Shown piece after piece: positions 34,376 to 46,216 of a stretch of 64,000 bases of DNA. The stretch is from Przewalskia tangutica. Lineage: Eukaryota > Streptophyta > Magnoliopsida > Solanales > Solanaceae. The position numbers and the translations under genes were made by a program. The notes under the pieces were generated by a model, which was not told where the DNA came from, searched no databases, and worked only from the letters and a program-made list of their open reading frames with translations. Numbering within the stretch: the first letter of the stretch is position 1; each line of letters starts with the position of its first letter. Location: assembly GCA_029844215.1 (NCBI GenBank), contig CM056728.1, positions 55,033,789 through 55,097,788 of the forward strand. The letters run 5' to 3'.

Positions 34376-35086
34376 TCAAGAGGTGTGGGGTAGATTAACC
34401 CCACAACCAATCGATTTTTTTAACATTCGCCTTTTTCTTCTTCGATTCTTCTTTTTATAGTTATTTACAAGGGAAGGTTCAGGAGCACATGCCTGCTTTG
34501 GCGGAGGTTCGGCATCACGTACCTGCGTTGGTGGGCTTATCTCCATTGGTTTGGCTTGCACTGGCTCATAGGGGGTTCTGATGGTGCTGATTGCAAATAA
34601 CCTGCTCATGATTGGTGGCTCAATAATGTGTTTAAATACTTTAAACACCATTTTTTCCTTCTCCACCCTCAACGTCAGCTCTTCTTTTTCTACATCGATT
34701 AGGGCTCTCCCTGTCGCCAGGAATGGTATCCCCAATATGATGGGGATTTCTGCATCCTCCTCCATGTCGGGAATGAGGAAGTCCGCAGGAAAAAAGAATT
34801 TTCCTACTTTAACAAGCACGTCCTCAATCTTCCCCCTTGGGTGCACCACAGTTCTATCGGCTAGTTGCAGGCTCACCGTGGTTTGTTTTGCCTCACCTAA
34901 CTCCAATCGTTTAAACACCGATAAAGGCATCAAATTTATACTTGCCCCTAAATCACAAAGGGCCCTGTTGCATGTCACCTTGCCAACTGTGCAAGGTAAT
35001 GTAAAGCTCCCTGGGTCTTTGAGTTTAGGGGGCAACTTCTTCTGCAGGATAGCACTGCACTCCTCAGTCAGTGCTACCATCTCATA
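34376..35086 (-). CDS. Athila-like: aspartic protease (C-terminal part of gag-protease)
   Basis: An uninterrupted minus-strand frame of about 234 codons after its first Met. The retropepsin active site is in CDLGASINLMPLSVFKRL (D-L-G-A, the usual variant in plant Athila/Tat proteases), with the second hydrophobic motif IPIILGIPFLATG. The upstream text (LTEECSAILQKKLPPKLKDPG) is the standard region before this protease. A Lys/Arg-rich tail ends in a stop at 34376 with no RT following. The frame runs into the B insertion at 35087-35091 and appears to continue in phase with the gag frame at 54434 once one TSD copy is ignored. Confidence 0.85.
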   Translation of the reverse strand, partial: YEMVALTEECSAILQKKLPPKLKDPGSFTLPCTVGKVTCNRALCDLGASINLMPLSVFKRLELGEAKQTTVSLQLADRTVVHPRGKIEDVLVKVGKFFFPADFLIPDMEEDAEIPIILGIPFLATGRALIDVEKEELTLRVEKEKMVFKVFKHIIEPPIMSRLFAISTIRTPYEPVQAKPMEISPPTQVRDAEPPPKQACAPEPSLVNNYKKKNRRRKRRMLKKSIGCGVNLPHTS

Positions 35087-35091
35087 CTCTG

Positions 35092-38000
35092 TGTTATACC
35101 CCGTATTTCCAGAGTATGTACGTGAGGGCGTACGTATATAAATTTGAGCCTTAAGGATTGGCTAGGTTCGAAATTTGGGCACAAGTGCCAAAAAGAGTCG
35201 TTTTTCGACGAAACGTTTTACTAAACTTGCGAAGGGAAAATTCCGGCTATGTCATTTTTAATTTTTGCGGATTTTTTCGAGAGACGAAACATTTTGGACC
35301 AACGAGGGGGCGACACTTGTCACCCTCTAATTGGAGCACGTCTTGGGCGGGTTGAACGAAAGGGTCAAGGGGAGTTGGTAGGATATTTTTGTGCAAGTTG
35401 GGTGGTAGATGGATAGGGTGCACTTGGCTTAATCTTGACCCTACACTTGCATGGCACTTGGCTTGATCTTGGCCATTGGTTGGCCATGGCTTGACCTATA
35501 AATACCCCCCTTGTTGAAGAGTTATTTCATCCTCACTTGAGCATTTCACTAAGTCTCAAATCCTCCCCTCTCCCTTGTGAGTTTTCGTCCACCACACCCT
35601 CCCCCTTGAGTGAAGCCTTGGCCGAGAGCCTCCCCCCCCCCTTTGTGGTGCCCTAGCCGAGGGGTACCCCCCTAGCCTAGTTGTTTTTGTATAATACCCC
35701 TTGTTGTGGTATAGAAATACTCTCCTAGTATTGTTATAATGTCCAAATACCTTGGCCCAAATACCTTGTAGTATTCCCAAGGTTACACTTATACGAAAGC
35801 CCAGAAAATACGATTATACTTTCCTTTAGCCACTAAACGAAACCCTAAGGAAAACCTTCATAGTCGGTTGAAGTGTTAAGTAGAAGTTGCGTAGAACTTC
35901 TAAGGGTTTCTTGGAGCGGGTTGGAGCGCACGGAGTAGGAGCTTAACGTTGCTCAGGAGCGACATTTATACTTGGATAATTTTTGGGCTTGTCGAGGTAA
36001 ATACTACTGTCTTTCTATTGTAATTGGGAATTACATACTGTAGTAGTATAGAAATGAATATAAGATTCATAGAAGAGAATTGAACTGTAATAGAAGGATA
36101 TTACAAGAATAGACTTGAACTGATATCACATCAGAAGATTATAGTAGAATATTAAACTGTATTTACTTAGGACTGTATTTACAGTAGACTGATAACCTTT
36201 ATTGGTTGATGTTCTGCAAGTAGCCTGGGCTACTTAGAAGGTGGACAAGGCTAGCCGGGTTATAGCCGTGGAGCGTTTTGCTTATAGTCGATAATCGTCG
36301 CGAGGTATGTGATTCTTCCTATACTCTTGAGCATGAAGTATTTTAAAGGAATATATATATAGTACGGTAGACGTACGTGTGGCAATGTCTTTTGACTTAA
36401 GCCCGAATTATATATATATAGTACGGTAGACGTACGTGTGTTAACAGAACGTAGTTGTACGGCAATGTCTTTGACTTAAGCCTGAATAATAAGAAACTTG
36501 AAGTATGTCAAAAGAGTAAGAAACCATTTTTGAAAGAAGAGTAACACTTGGTTTTAAAAGGTTTTAAATAGAGTTATACTAGCTTTATGGGGAGTTAGGT
36601 ATAACATCTTAAGAGAGGTAAAGAGAATGGTTTACTGATTTTAGAAGTTAAGAGACTTGATCTTATAAGCTAAGAGACTTAACTTAAATGAATTAATATG
36701 AGTTTTGTGTGAAACCTCATTCGTGAGTAATGAGTACGTGGTTTTTAAAAGGAATAATGTTTCTTGATTTGAAATCGAGAAAGTGTATCGACAAACCATG
36801 CAGCGTTAATAAAGGAAAATGTATTGAATAATGAAGTATTATTAAAACGGAGAAACCTCCATCCGCATAGAAGCTAAGATGAGACAAAATGATATTACAT
36901 TTCCTAGATCATGGTCGCTTAATAAGATTTATGAACAAGAATAACCTACTACTATGGCATATGTTACTCAATTGTTTTAAAAAAAGAGATTAAGACATTG
37001 AACTATGAAACTTTTCTAAAAAGAGACTTGAGTAATTGAAATTAGGCAAACTGGAACTTTAGGGAAAAGAGAGGCATTGTGTTGTCTTAAAATGGTTTAA
37101 AACTTAAAGTGTTATAACAGCTTTGTGGGAAGTTGGTTATAACGACTTTATGAAAACAAAAGAAGGGTTTTTATCATTGGTTTTAATGTGGAAAACTTGG
37201 CTTTAAAAAGAGAAGTTGTTTTGGTTTGTTTAAAAGATGTAAGTCACTCTATCTTATACTACGGGTATCGGGTGATTTTCATAAAAGGAATGGATCTCTT
37301 AAAAGGAATTTAACGTACGTAGTACTTTAGGGTTAAAACCCGGACTTTAACATAAAATGAAAGTACCTTGAGTTATGTATAACTTGCCTATGCTTGTTGT
37401 TGTGAAACTTGCCTACGCTTGTTGTGATAGCCTTTGTTGTGCAAGAATTGTGTTTCTATACTACCGCGTCTCTCGATGGAGGGCCGGTTGACTTGTTGAG
37501 AACTTATTGGGACGTGCTGGCAGTGACGGAGAAATTCCACGGGTACGCTCCTCTTGATAGTGTTATTTTTGCTAATCGCTTTGGACATACTGACACGATG
37601 CGTAGCGCACGGGTATGCTTCCATTTTGATTGCTGTTTGGTTGTTCCTTTTTGGACATACTGACACGATGTGTAGCGCACGGGTATGTTTCCATTTTGGA
37701 TTGCTGTCTTATTGTTTCCATTTTGGATTGCTGTCTTATTGTTTCCATTTTGGGGTTGCTGTCTTATTGTTTCCTTTTGGACATACTGACACGATGCGTA
37801 GCGCACGGGTATGCTTCCATCTGATTTGCTGTCTTGTTGTTCCCTTTTGGACATACTGACAAGATGCGTAGCGCACGGGTATGCTTCCATTTTTTTATTG
37901 TTAGTACGGCTTTGGCATCAGGTAGGACTTGGTGTTCAGGTATACTTCTTAGTGTTATCATATCATAGACTGCCGGCAGTGAGGAAGGTATTCCACGGGC

Positions 38001-38382
38001 ATGATTGATGTGGAGGGCGTGAGACCCTGACTTGATATAACTGTTATATGTGTGTACTGTAGTTTGGTTATCATACATGTCTCCTGCTTTATATAGACTG
38101 CTATGATTTCATTTCTGATATTTCTGATTTCACATACTTGGTACTGTTATCGACCTCCTTGGGGCTGCGTTCATGCCGCGTGTAGAAATCTGGCGGTGTC
38201 GATCCGCGTTTAGGATCTTATTTCGTCTTGGGAAGCTCAGTTCCTTGAGGCTTATCTTTGGTATGTTACCACGAGTGCTGTAAGTTCTTGTACATTCGGG
38301 GTATGGCGGGGCCTGTCCGTCATAGTTGTTGTATAAATCTTAGAGTGCAGCTTTGGTGTGGGCGGGGTTGTAAGGATTATGC
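35092..38382 (+). mobile_element. B: 5' LTR, left part
   Basis: Matches 50952-54243 nearly base for base. The two differ mainly at CTG/CAG-containing words (for example 36215 ttctgcaag against ttcgcaag). TATA box 35496-35505. Two copies of the GTACGgtagaCGTAC motif (about 36362 and 36421). Tandem block 37590-37890. Confidence 0.9.
37560..37900 (+). repeat. Tandem repeats in B 5' LTR (about 70 bp and 27 bp units)
   Basis: The core gatgcgtagcgcac (one copy with tgt) is at about 37598, 37668, 37793 and 37863. Between the second and third is an expansion of a unit of about 27 bp, ccattttggattgctgtctt. Same cassette as in K. Confidence 0.85.
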
Positions 38383-40753
38383 TGTTATACCCGTATTTCC
38401 GAGTATGCGTAAAGGAATACGTATAAAAGTTTGGTCTTAAAGTTAGGCCTTGGGCGATTTTTAGGCACAACTCACAAAGCGAATAGTTTTCCGAAACATT
38501 TCCCAGACTTTCGTAGAGTAAATTCGGCTATGCCATTTCTATTTTTGCGGATTTTTCCGAGAGGCGAAACATTTTGGACCAACGGGAGGCGACACTTGTC
38601 ACCTCCAATTGATGGATGTGAAGCGTCCATATGGCGATTGGAGTTGCCAACTTGGTCAAGTTGTTGGTAAGATATTTTGTGTGCAAGTTGGCTAGGTACA
38701 CTTGCCCAAATCTTGACCTACACTTGCCTTACACTTGTCTTCATCTTGGCCATTGGTTGGCCATCCCTTGACCTATAAATACCCCTCTTGAGATGAAGAG
38801 TTCTTCATCCACAAAAGCTTTCAAGTCTAAAAATCCGTCCCTCTCCTTTGTAAGCAATTCGTCCAACACCCTCCCCTTGAGAAGCTTGGCGAGGCTACCC
38901 CACCCCTAGCCTAGCGAAACCTACCCCCTCCTTGGTAGAAAAGTTGCCTTCTTGTATTGTTATAATGCCCAAAATACCCTAGCCCAAATACCTTAGTACT
39001 TAGTAGAAGTTGTGAAGAACTTCTAAGGTTTCCTTGGAGCATACAACTTAGGAGCAAAACCTTGCTCAGGCGCGACTTTTTCTAGGATATTATTGGGCTT
39101 ACCGAGGTAACTAATCCTAACCCTCTTTTGAATTAGAGAATACTTACTGTTGTAGAATAAGAATAAGTATAAATACTTAGAAGAATATCACAGAATAGAA
39201 TTGAACTGCTATCACAGTAGAAGGGTTTAAAAGAAGAATAATTGAATCAGACTCGCATAGGTGTTTTCTGATGAGACTCATATAGCTCACCGGGTAGGGT
39301 TGTGCTGCCCAACTTTCCATAAAATTGTGAACCCTCTGTTTAGAATGACCTTCAGAGTAGTCTTTGATAGATATATGTGACTATTATAGGCTGACTCTCT
39401 GCGCGCGACATATTCTACTTGGCAGGTGGTTTTCGCTGAGAAGGTATGTGATTCTTCCTAAAGCATGATATTTTACAATATGTATATAGTACGGTAGACG
39501 TACATGTGTTAACTGAATAATAACTAACGGCAATGTCTTTGACTTAAGCCTGAATAATACTTACGGCAATGCCTCACGGCTTAAGCCTGAATAATAAAGA
39601 ACTAATTGGTTTTTTAAACAGAAGCTTAAGAGTTATACTAGCTTTATGGGAAGTTAAGTATAACCACTTAAGATTAATAAAAGAAACAAGTTGCCTATGT
39701 ATTTCTAACAGACTTATATGAAATTGTGAAAAGAATAATAAGATGGTTTGATAAGTAGACATGACATGTTGCTATGTGTGTTAGTACCTTGTAACGTTTG
39801 TATAAGTGAGTATCCTTGTTGTACTTATGTTGTTTAAAGATAAGTCGTTATGTTAGTGTACTATCACTCACCTCTTGAGATGATACCGGGGGTTAAGCTG
39901 CCCTCCGATGCGGGGTAGACTCAGGCGGTCTGGGACCATGATTCGAGAATACCTCATGCGGGTCCAGGGGGCCTATCGCGAGCTCTGAGAGTTCGAGTTA
40001 GTATGCGGGGTTATGCCTCATGCGGTCTATGTGGCCATGCGGACAATGAGTCGGGGCGATGCGGAGTAGCTACCCTCGATGCGGGGTTATACCTCATGCG
40101 GGCCCATGCGAGTGGCCTATGCGGACTCCGGGAGTCCAGGATTAGGCTTGCAGAATGAGGATGTGGGCGAGTGGCCCTGTTTCGATCATTCGCAGCCTAG
40201 ACAAGACGTATTACAGTTACCTATTGTTGCTCTTGTTTGTGATGTGGCACTATGTGCGTTTTCCTTGGTTGTTTCACACATATTTGTAAACTGGTTTTAA
40301 AAATGATATGTTTTCATTTAAGTACTTTACAGTTTCGCATACTTAGTACCTGTTGTACTGACCTCCTTCGGGGGGCTGCGTTCATGCCGCAGGTAAGGGC
40401 AAGCAGGTGCTAGATCAATGGATCTCTACGTTGGTGTCGGGAGCTCCATCTCTTCCGGAGGCTCTACTTTTTGGTATGATCTCCCTGTTGTAGATAGTTT
40501 TATGCGATCGGGGTATGGCGGCCCCGTCCCGCCATAGTTGTATATTTCCTTAAGTGCGTAGTCGTATTTATGCGATTTCGGATGTAGCGCTAAACCATGA
40601 TTATATATATACGCCGAAAAGCGATGTTTTCTCATAATTTGTGTCTTATTTTATAAACTGTTTCATGTCTTGCTTTATGTTTCCGCGATTACTCGATGTA
40701 TGACTACTTGGGTGCCGGTAAGGCACGATCCACGCCCCGAACAGTCGTGGCGA
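38383..40753 (+). mobile_element. C: 5' LTR
   Basis: About 2.37 kb, almost identical to 46217-48595. TATA box 38773-38782, GTACGgtagaCGTAC about 39489-39503, tandem-like atgcgggtcc/atgcggggtta text at 39945-40140. The 3' end is gtcgtggcga rather than gtcgtgaca. Confidence 0.85.
39945..40140 (+). repeat. Degenerate repeats in C LTR
   Basis: Repeated words cctcatgcggg, gcggggttat and ggcctatgcgga at irregular spacing, also at 47780-47990. This is the C version of the tandem cassette. Confidence 0.6.
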
Positions 40754-41455
40754 TAGCTATTCAAATGTTTATATATATATGTGTTGAAAGGCAAGCGTTT
40801 TGGTTGGCCTGTTTTCTTTCATCTTGATCCATGTCTATTTGCATGTTTAAGTTTTATTTCCTGGTTTTCTCGATGTTGTATCACTAGGGTGCGGGGTAAG
40901 GCACGATCCACGGGCGGTTGGTCGACAAAAGTGGTATCGAGCGATTAGTCCTCGGAAAGTGTCTGCACCGTGTCTAGTAGAGTCTTGATTATCGATGTGT
41001 TGTGCACCACATCTATAATCGTGAGGCTATAGGACATTTAGGATTGGTTTCCGCTTCTCATTACGAGATCGTGCCTTGGAGCCGTGTTGTAAGTTGGACC
41101 CCTCGACGTGCCGTTTTACCGATTATGCCTCGCGTAAAGCGACCGGGCGAGAAGGGCAAAGCGTGAGAGGAGACGCGAGTAAGCGGCGATCTCACGAGAC
41201 CACAAGACGAGCCTCGATCCGCGATGCAGGCGAGAAGAGATGGGTTACAAGGAGTGGGCGATTAATGGCGAGGTTGTGGCGGACTTGAGGATAAGTGGGC
41301 CGGCGGTTCGAGCACCGATGGTTCACCCTAGATCGGATAGTTGGAGGCTTGGGATTTTACGAGGTGTAAACCGCCAGAATTTTATGGGTCGAGGCACGAG
41401 GATGATCCGCGAGTTCATCAAGCGATTCTGACGGATCGTAGAGTGATCAAGGCAT
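40754..41455 (+). repeat. Second copy of B LTR end, PBS and gag start, placed inside C
   Basis: 40754-40927 equals the last 175-180 bases of the B LTR. 40931-40941 is a PBS spelled tggtatcgagc. 41000-41455 equals the B leader and gag start at 48850-49318. At about 41455 the text switches back to a leader (ttcttctcattacgagatcg) that belongs to C gag. Together with the LTR this makes a direct duplication of about 3.1 kb (38383-41455 against 46217-49318). Confidence 0.85.
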
Positions 41456-41532
41456 CCGTTCTTCTCATTACGAGATCGTGCTTTAGAGTATGTTATAGGT
41501 TGGACCTCTAACGTATTCCTTTCTATGTGATT

Positions 41533-42790
41533 ATGCCTCCACGTAAGGCAACCGGGCCCGAAGGGCAAAGCGGAGGAGGCGCTAGCGAGACACCCAGAGT
41601 CACGAGGCTCGTGCCCGTCTATACCGAGACGGCGAGTTCTATGACGCCGCCGGCCCAGCGAGACCACGGTACCCACACCTCGTCCCACGATGCAGGCGGA
41701 GAGTTAGGGTACAAGAGATGGCCCACTTTTGGCTAAAGTTGTGGCCCGTCTGAGAAGGCTGGATCACGGCGGTTCAGTTCAGCTCGTAGCCCGGTCGCAC
41801 CGTTGTTCACCGAGGCGAGAGTTTGAGGCTACGAGACTTCTTGGTAGCAGCCACGGAGTTTTATGGATCGAGGCGGAGGATGATCCGCAGGAGTTCATCC
41901 GTCGGCTCAGAGGATTTTGAGAGTGATCGGGCGTCGGAGACCGAGTCCGTGATCTTTGGTTCACATAGGCGTGATACCGCGATCGATTGGTTTGATTCAT
42001 GGGAGTTATCCGGGAGAGCACGCGTCCCCGCCTACTGGGATGAGTTCTCGGAGGCTTTCCTCACTCACTTCTTGCCTCGCGGATGAGGAGGCGCGGCCGA
42101 TAGATTTTTACTGCGAGGCGGAGAGGGCCTTTGTCGAGTACAATGTCGAGTTTGATTCATTGGCTCGATATGTCCCAAAGATTGGTAGCAGATATGGAGG
42201 ATAGGGTGCACCGCTATGTCACGGGCTGAAGCGACTATATGGCGAGTCATGTGCGGGGTTTCTCTCCGGTAGGTATGGACATTACTGCGTGCGAGCTCAC
42301 GCCCTGATGCGAGGCGCGAGGTCGGCGAGTGGGCGACAGCGGCGAGAAGAAGGCGGGGCGGGAGGGTCTTACGGTGGTTATCGTGGTGGCGGCCTCGGCA
42401 GCGATCTAGATTCGCACCACGGCCGGCTGAGCACTCTGCACCGTCCTCGGCCACGGCGAGTTTTCGAGGCGGACTGGGGCCCGTGGGCGGGCGTCGAGTA
42501 GCGAGTGCGGCGATCGGGACCACCCACGGTGTGGCGTCGCGGTAGATCCCATTACGGGAAGTGTGGTACTACTTTTGGAGCTTATTACGATTGTGGCGGC
42601 AGGGTCACTGCGAGGCGTCGGCCGGCGTGGCTGGTGGTAGGGCTCGGCCGAGTTACGTTGCGCTTCATCATCTCCTCGATTACTCGCCGGGCGGGGTGCT
42701 CATGGGTCAGCCAGTCGCGGCAGGCCGTGGCTCGGTCGATTCTAGCGGTCCTCGAGCCGCATTTATGCTTTGTCGGTAAGCGACAGATCG
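41533..42790 (+). pseudogene. C: gag, heavily frameshifted
   Basis: ATG at 41533 gives MPPRKATGPEGQSG, the same N-terminus as B. Capsid-type gag text (ASETESVIFGSHRRDTAIDWFDSWEL, DEFSEAFLTHF, EYNVEFDSLA) is at 41930-42170 in two frames. The nucleocapsid region is at about 42560-42630 as YYDCGG..H, a spoiled zinc knuckle. At least four frame changes fall at places where homologues have CAG or CTG, so the damage may be partly sequence error. Confidence 0.75.
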
Positions 42791-42819
42791 TGAGGCCTCA
42801 CTGATGTCGCCACGGTACC

Positions 42820-43180
42820 TTATCGGTTCGGGTTTGATGTGTATGCTTTGATAGATCCGGGTTCTACTCGTCCTATATATCTCCCCTTGTTGCTAGTAGG
42901 ATAGTGATAGAGCACGAGTCCATAGACCTTTCGAGTAGCTACGCCATGGGTGATTCGGTGGTAGCTCGGCGGGTATATAGAGCTTGTCTGTGACCATTCT
43001 GATCGTCGGACCGGCCGACTTGATAGAGTTGGAGATGATTGACTTTGACGTGATCATGGGGATGGATTGGCTAGCTTCCTGCTACGCCAATGTAGACTGC
43101 AGAGAGAGAATAGTACGGTTCCAGTTTCCTGAGGAGCCGGTTGTTGAGTGGGAGGGGAGCACGGTATCGCCGAGGTAGGT
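42820..43180 (+). pseudogene. C: aspartic protease, frameshifted
   Basis: Fragments of the Del/Tekay protease: tagatccgggttctact at 42852 encodes the D-P-G-S-T active site. The frame at 42984-43178 reads DLIELEMIDFDVIMGMDWLASCYANVDC, matching the G protease. The intervening part is shifted. Confidence 0.8.
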
Positions 43181-43229
43181 TTATTTCCTACCTCAAGGCT
43201 AGGCGGATGGTGCGAAGGGTATATCTACC

Positions 43230-44110
43230 ATCGTTCGGGTGTTTGATCTTGAAGGCTGCGGTACCAGATTTTCCGTCGATTCGATGAGTCGAGTTCCCAG
43301 ACGTGTTTCCAGATGACCTCCCGGGTATCCCTCCTGAGAGGGAGATCGAGTTTTGTATAGATGTGTTGCCAGATACTCGGCCTATTTCCATTCCGCCATA
43401 CAAAATGGCACCTGCCGAGTTGAGAGAGTTGAAGGATCAGCTTAGGGATTTGCTGGAGAAGGGCTTCATTAGGCCTAGTGTTTCTCCCTGGGGAGCGCCG
43501 GTATTGTTCGTGAAGAAGAAGGACGGGACGCTGCGCATGTGTGTTGATTACAGGCAGCTGAACAAGGTGACCATTAAGAACAGATACCCCCTTCCTAGGA
43601 TTGATGATTTGTTCGACGATTGCGAGTGCGAGATGTTTCTCAAGATTGATCTGCGATCGGGCTATCATCAGTGCGAGTCGAGAGAGGTGGATGTCCCTAG
43701 ATGCATTCGGACGTGCGGGCATTATGAGTTCGGTCATGTCTTTTGGGTTGACCAATGCTCGTGGTATTCATGGATTTGATGAACCGAGTGTTCAAACCAT
43801 TTTTGGACACGTTTGTGATAGTGTTCATTGATGATATCTTGGTTTATTCTCGCCAGAGCGAGGAGCATGCGAGCATTTGAGGCTGTCTTGTGATTCTCGA
43901 GACCAGCGATTTATGCGCCAAGTTTTCCAAATGTGAGTTTTGGTTGACTTGATGGCGTTTCTTGGGCATATTGTCGGTGATGGCATTCGAGTTGATACGC
44001 CAAGATCGGCGATCGAGGACTTGGCCTGAACTCTTACTCCGATAGAGGTTCGCGATTTTACGGGCCTTGCAGGTATTATCGGTTCGTGGAGAAGTTTGCT
44101 TCTATCTGCA
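43230..44110 (+). pseudogene. C: reverse transcriptase, frameshifted
   Basis: One frame (43303-43779) covers the N-terminal half of RT: EREIEFCIDVLPDTRPISIPPYKMAP, SPWGAPVLFVKKKDGTLRM, VDYRQLNKVTIKNRYPLPRIDDLF and KIDLRSGYHQ, including the first catalytic aspartate. After about 43680 the frame is lost, but the catalytic box is still visible at 43812-43860 (VIVFIDDILVYSR). The thumb and connection are scattered to 44110. It would copy element RNA into DNA if whole. Confidence 0.88.
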
Positions 44111-44590
44111 CCATTGACTAGGGTGACTCGAGAAGCAGCCAAGTTTGATGGTCGATGCTTGTGGCGGGGTTTCGATTCTGAAAGAGGCGGCGACGCGTTC
44201 TTACTCTTCGGAGGTCGGATGGTTATGTCGTGTATTGTGATCGTCGGGCATCGGGTTGGGATGTGTGTTGATGCGGCATGGCGAGTTATAGCATATGCAT
44301 CGGCGGTGAAGAAACACGAGAGGAACTACCCCACCCATGATTTGGAGTTGGCGGTGTGATTCACGCTTTGAAGATCCGGAGGCACTATTTGTATGGGGTT
44401 CACGTGGATATTTTTGGACCACAAGAGCCTCCGGTATATCTTCACGGAGGAGCCGAACTTACGGCGAGGCGGTGGTTAGAGTTGCTTAAGGATTACGATG
44501 TGGACATCTTGTACCACGGGCAAGGCCATGTTGTGGCGGATGCTCTTAGTCGTAGGTCGATGGGAGCCTATCGGATGTGCGGCTAGAGAG
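44111..44590 (+). pseudogene. C: RNase H, frameshifted
   Basis: Recognised by homology with 60729-61160. KKHERNYPTHDLELAV keeps the catalytic glutamate, and IRRHYLYGVHVDIFGPQEP has lost the TDHKSL aspartate because tacag is missing. ELTARRWLELLKDYDVDILYH and VVADALSRRSMG end the domain. Confidence 0.82.
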
Positions 44591-45690
44591 AAGGGACATG
44601 GTTCGTAATTTGCACGATTAGCGAGCCTTGGTGTCCGCTTGATTGATTACGATAGCAATGGGGTTAGAGTTCGTGAGGTTGCGAGTCTTCCATCGCCGAG
44701 GAGGTGAAGAGGCAACGATTCGAGGATCGGCTTTGATTCGATATCGTGATACAACTCTTCGTGAGGGCAAGGGTCCTTTTAAGGTAGCACGATGGGGTGC
44801 TAAGGTTTGAGGCGAGTTGTGTGTTCCAGATGTTTGGGACTTGTGAGTTCTTGGGGAAGCACACGGCGGCGTTACTTCATCCATCCGGTCGACCAAGATG
44901 TACCACGACCTTAGATCCGTGTATTGGTGGGATGGCTTGAAGAGGGCGTTGCGAGTTCGTAGCTCGGTGCGTGTTGTCGGCAGTGAAGGTAGAGCACGAG
45001 AGACACGGTGGTTTGTTGCGAGCGATAGAGATCCCGACACGGAAGTGGGAGGTAATCAACATGGACTTCATCACGGGATTACCTCGCACTCGGAGAGAGA
45101 CATGATTCTATATGGGTTATCGTCGACGGTGTGAAATCAGCCCACTTTCTTCCGTCGGGGCGACTTTTCGGTGAGGATTATGCCGACTTTACATCAGAGA
45201 TCGTCGATCGCATGGAGTCCCTACTTCGATCATATCGCATGCGAGAGCGGTTTACGGCCAACTGGAGGTCCTTCCGAGAGGGTTTAGGGGCGAGTGAGCA
45301 CAGTCGCATTTCATCCACGAGCGAGCGGACAGGCGAGCGCACTATCCGACTCTTGAGGATATCTGCGAGCTGTGTTATTGACTTCAGTGGTAGTTGGGAG
45401 GATCATTTGCCTCTAGTTGAGTTCGCGTATAATAATAGCTACCACTCCGGTATTCGAGATGGCGCCTTATGAGGCCTTGTATGGGAGGAAGTGCAGTCGC
45501 CTATAGGTTGGTTCGAGGTGGGCGAGAGTGCGGCTAGTGGGACGATTGGTGCAGCAGCGATGGATAAGGTGAAGCTTATCCGAGAGGCTATTAATGACTC
45601 GAGTCGGCGAAGTCGTATCACGAGATCATCGTCGTCGACATCCGAGTTCGCGATTGATGATTGGGTTTTCTGAAGGTGTCACCCATGAAG
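44591..45690 (+). pseudogene. C: integrase, frameshifted and with catalytic text altered
   Basis: Homology with E integrase (59605-60725) runs throughout. The zinc-binding region is at 44800-45010, and the core includes KSAHFLPS, RFTANWRSFREGLG and WEDHLPLVEFAYNNSYHSGI. The second aspartate (normally SDRG) and the glutamate context (normally DGQAERT) are altered to unrelated residues where CAG is missing. It then reads YEALYGRKC and the start of the C-terminal region. Confidence 0.82.
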
Positions 45691-46066
45691 GTGTGATGAG
45701 ATTCGGAAGAAGGGAAACTCGGCCCAAGGTACATTGGGTCGTTTGATTGTCCGCGAGGTAGGCAAGGTTGCCTATGAGTTGGATCTGCCGTCCGATCCGG
45801 AAGCGGTGCATCCGGTGTTTCACGTTTCTATCTTTGAGAGATGTATCGGGGATCCATCTAGGGTACATCCGATTGGCGATGTCCGGTGTGGGGTTATCGT
45901 ATGAGGAGATTCCATAGCGATAATCGATCGTCGGGTTAGGCGTCTGCGGACGAAGGGCGTGGCTTCGTCAGTCTTGTGGCGGAACGAGCTCGGGGAGGAG
46001 ATGACGTGGGAAGCCAGGAGGACATGAGGCGAAGTATCCTCACCTGCTCCCCACACCTCGGGTAAT
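45660..46066 (+). pseudogene. C: integrase C-terminal and chromodomain-like end
   Basis: Fragments of a domain seen whole in E at 59102-59620: AYELDLPSDPEAVHPVFHVS-like text at 45770-45830 and WEARRT at about 46010. The position is typical of chromoviruses (Tekay/Del), where a chromodomain-type end guides integration. It is broken by several shifts. Confidence 0.65.
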
Positions 46067-46216
46067 TCACTTTCCTACTTGTAAATCTTCATTATCGTTT
46101 ATGCCTAAGTGTTGTTTATGGCGTGTGTGGCTTTTGCAAACTATTTAAGTTTTGAAGAACCTTATCGTTATCTGTCTTGGGAAGGAACATTCGACGAATG
46201 TTTCTAAGGAGGAGAA
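46067..46216 (+). other. C: 3' non-coding tail, inverted repeat and PPT
   Basis: AACATTCG-a-CGAATGTT at 46186-46202, then ctaaggaggagaa next to the 3' LTR at 46217. Confidence 0.8.

Noticed and set aside
34581..35141. 186-codon plus-strand frame
   Set aside because: It is antisense to the Athila-like protease, which has clear motifs on the minus strand, and it runs on into B LTR.
43225..43755. 176-codon minus-strand frame
   Set aside because: Shadow of the C reverse transcriptase on the plus strand.
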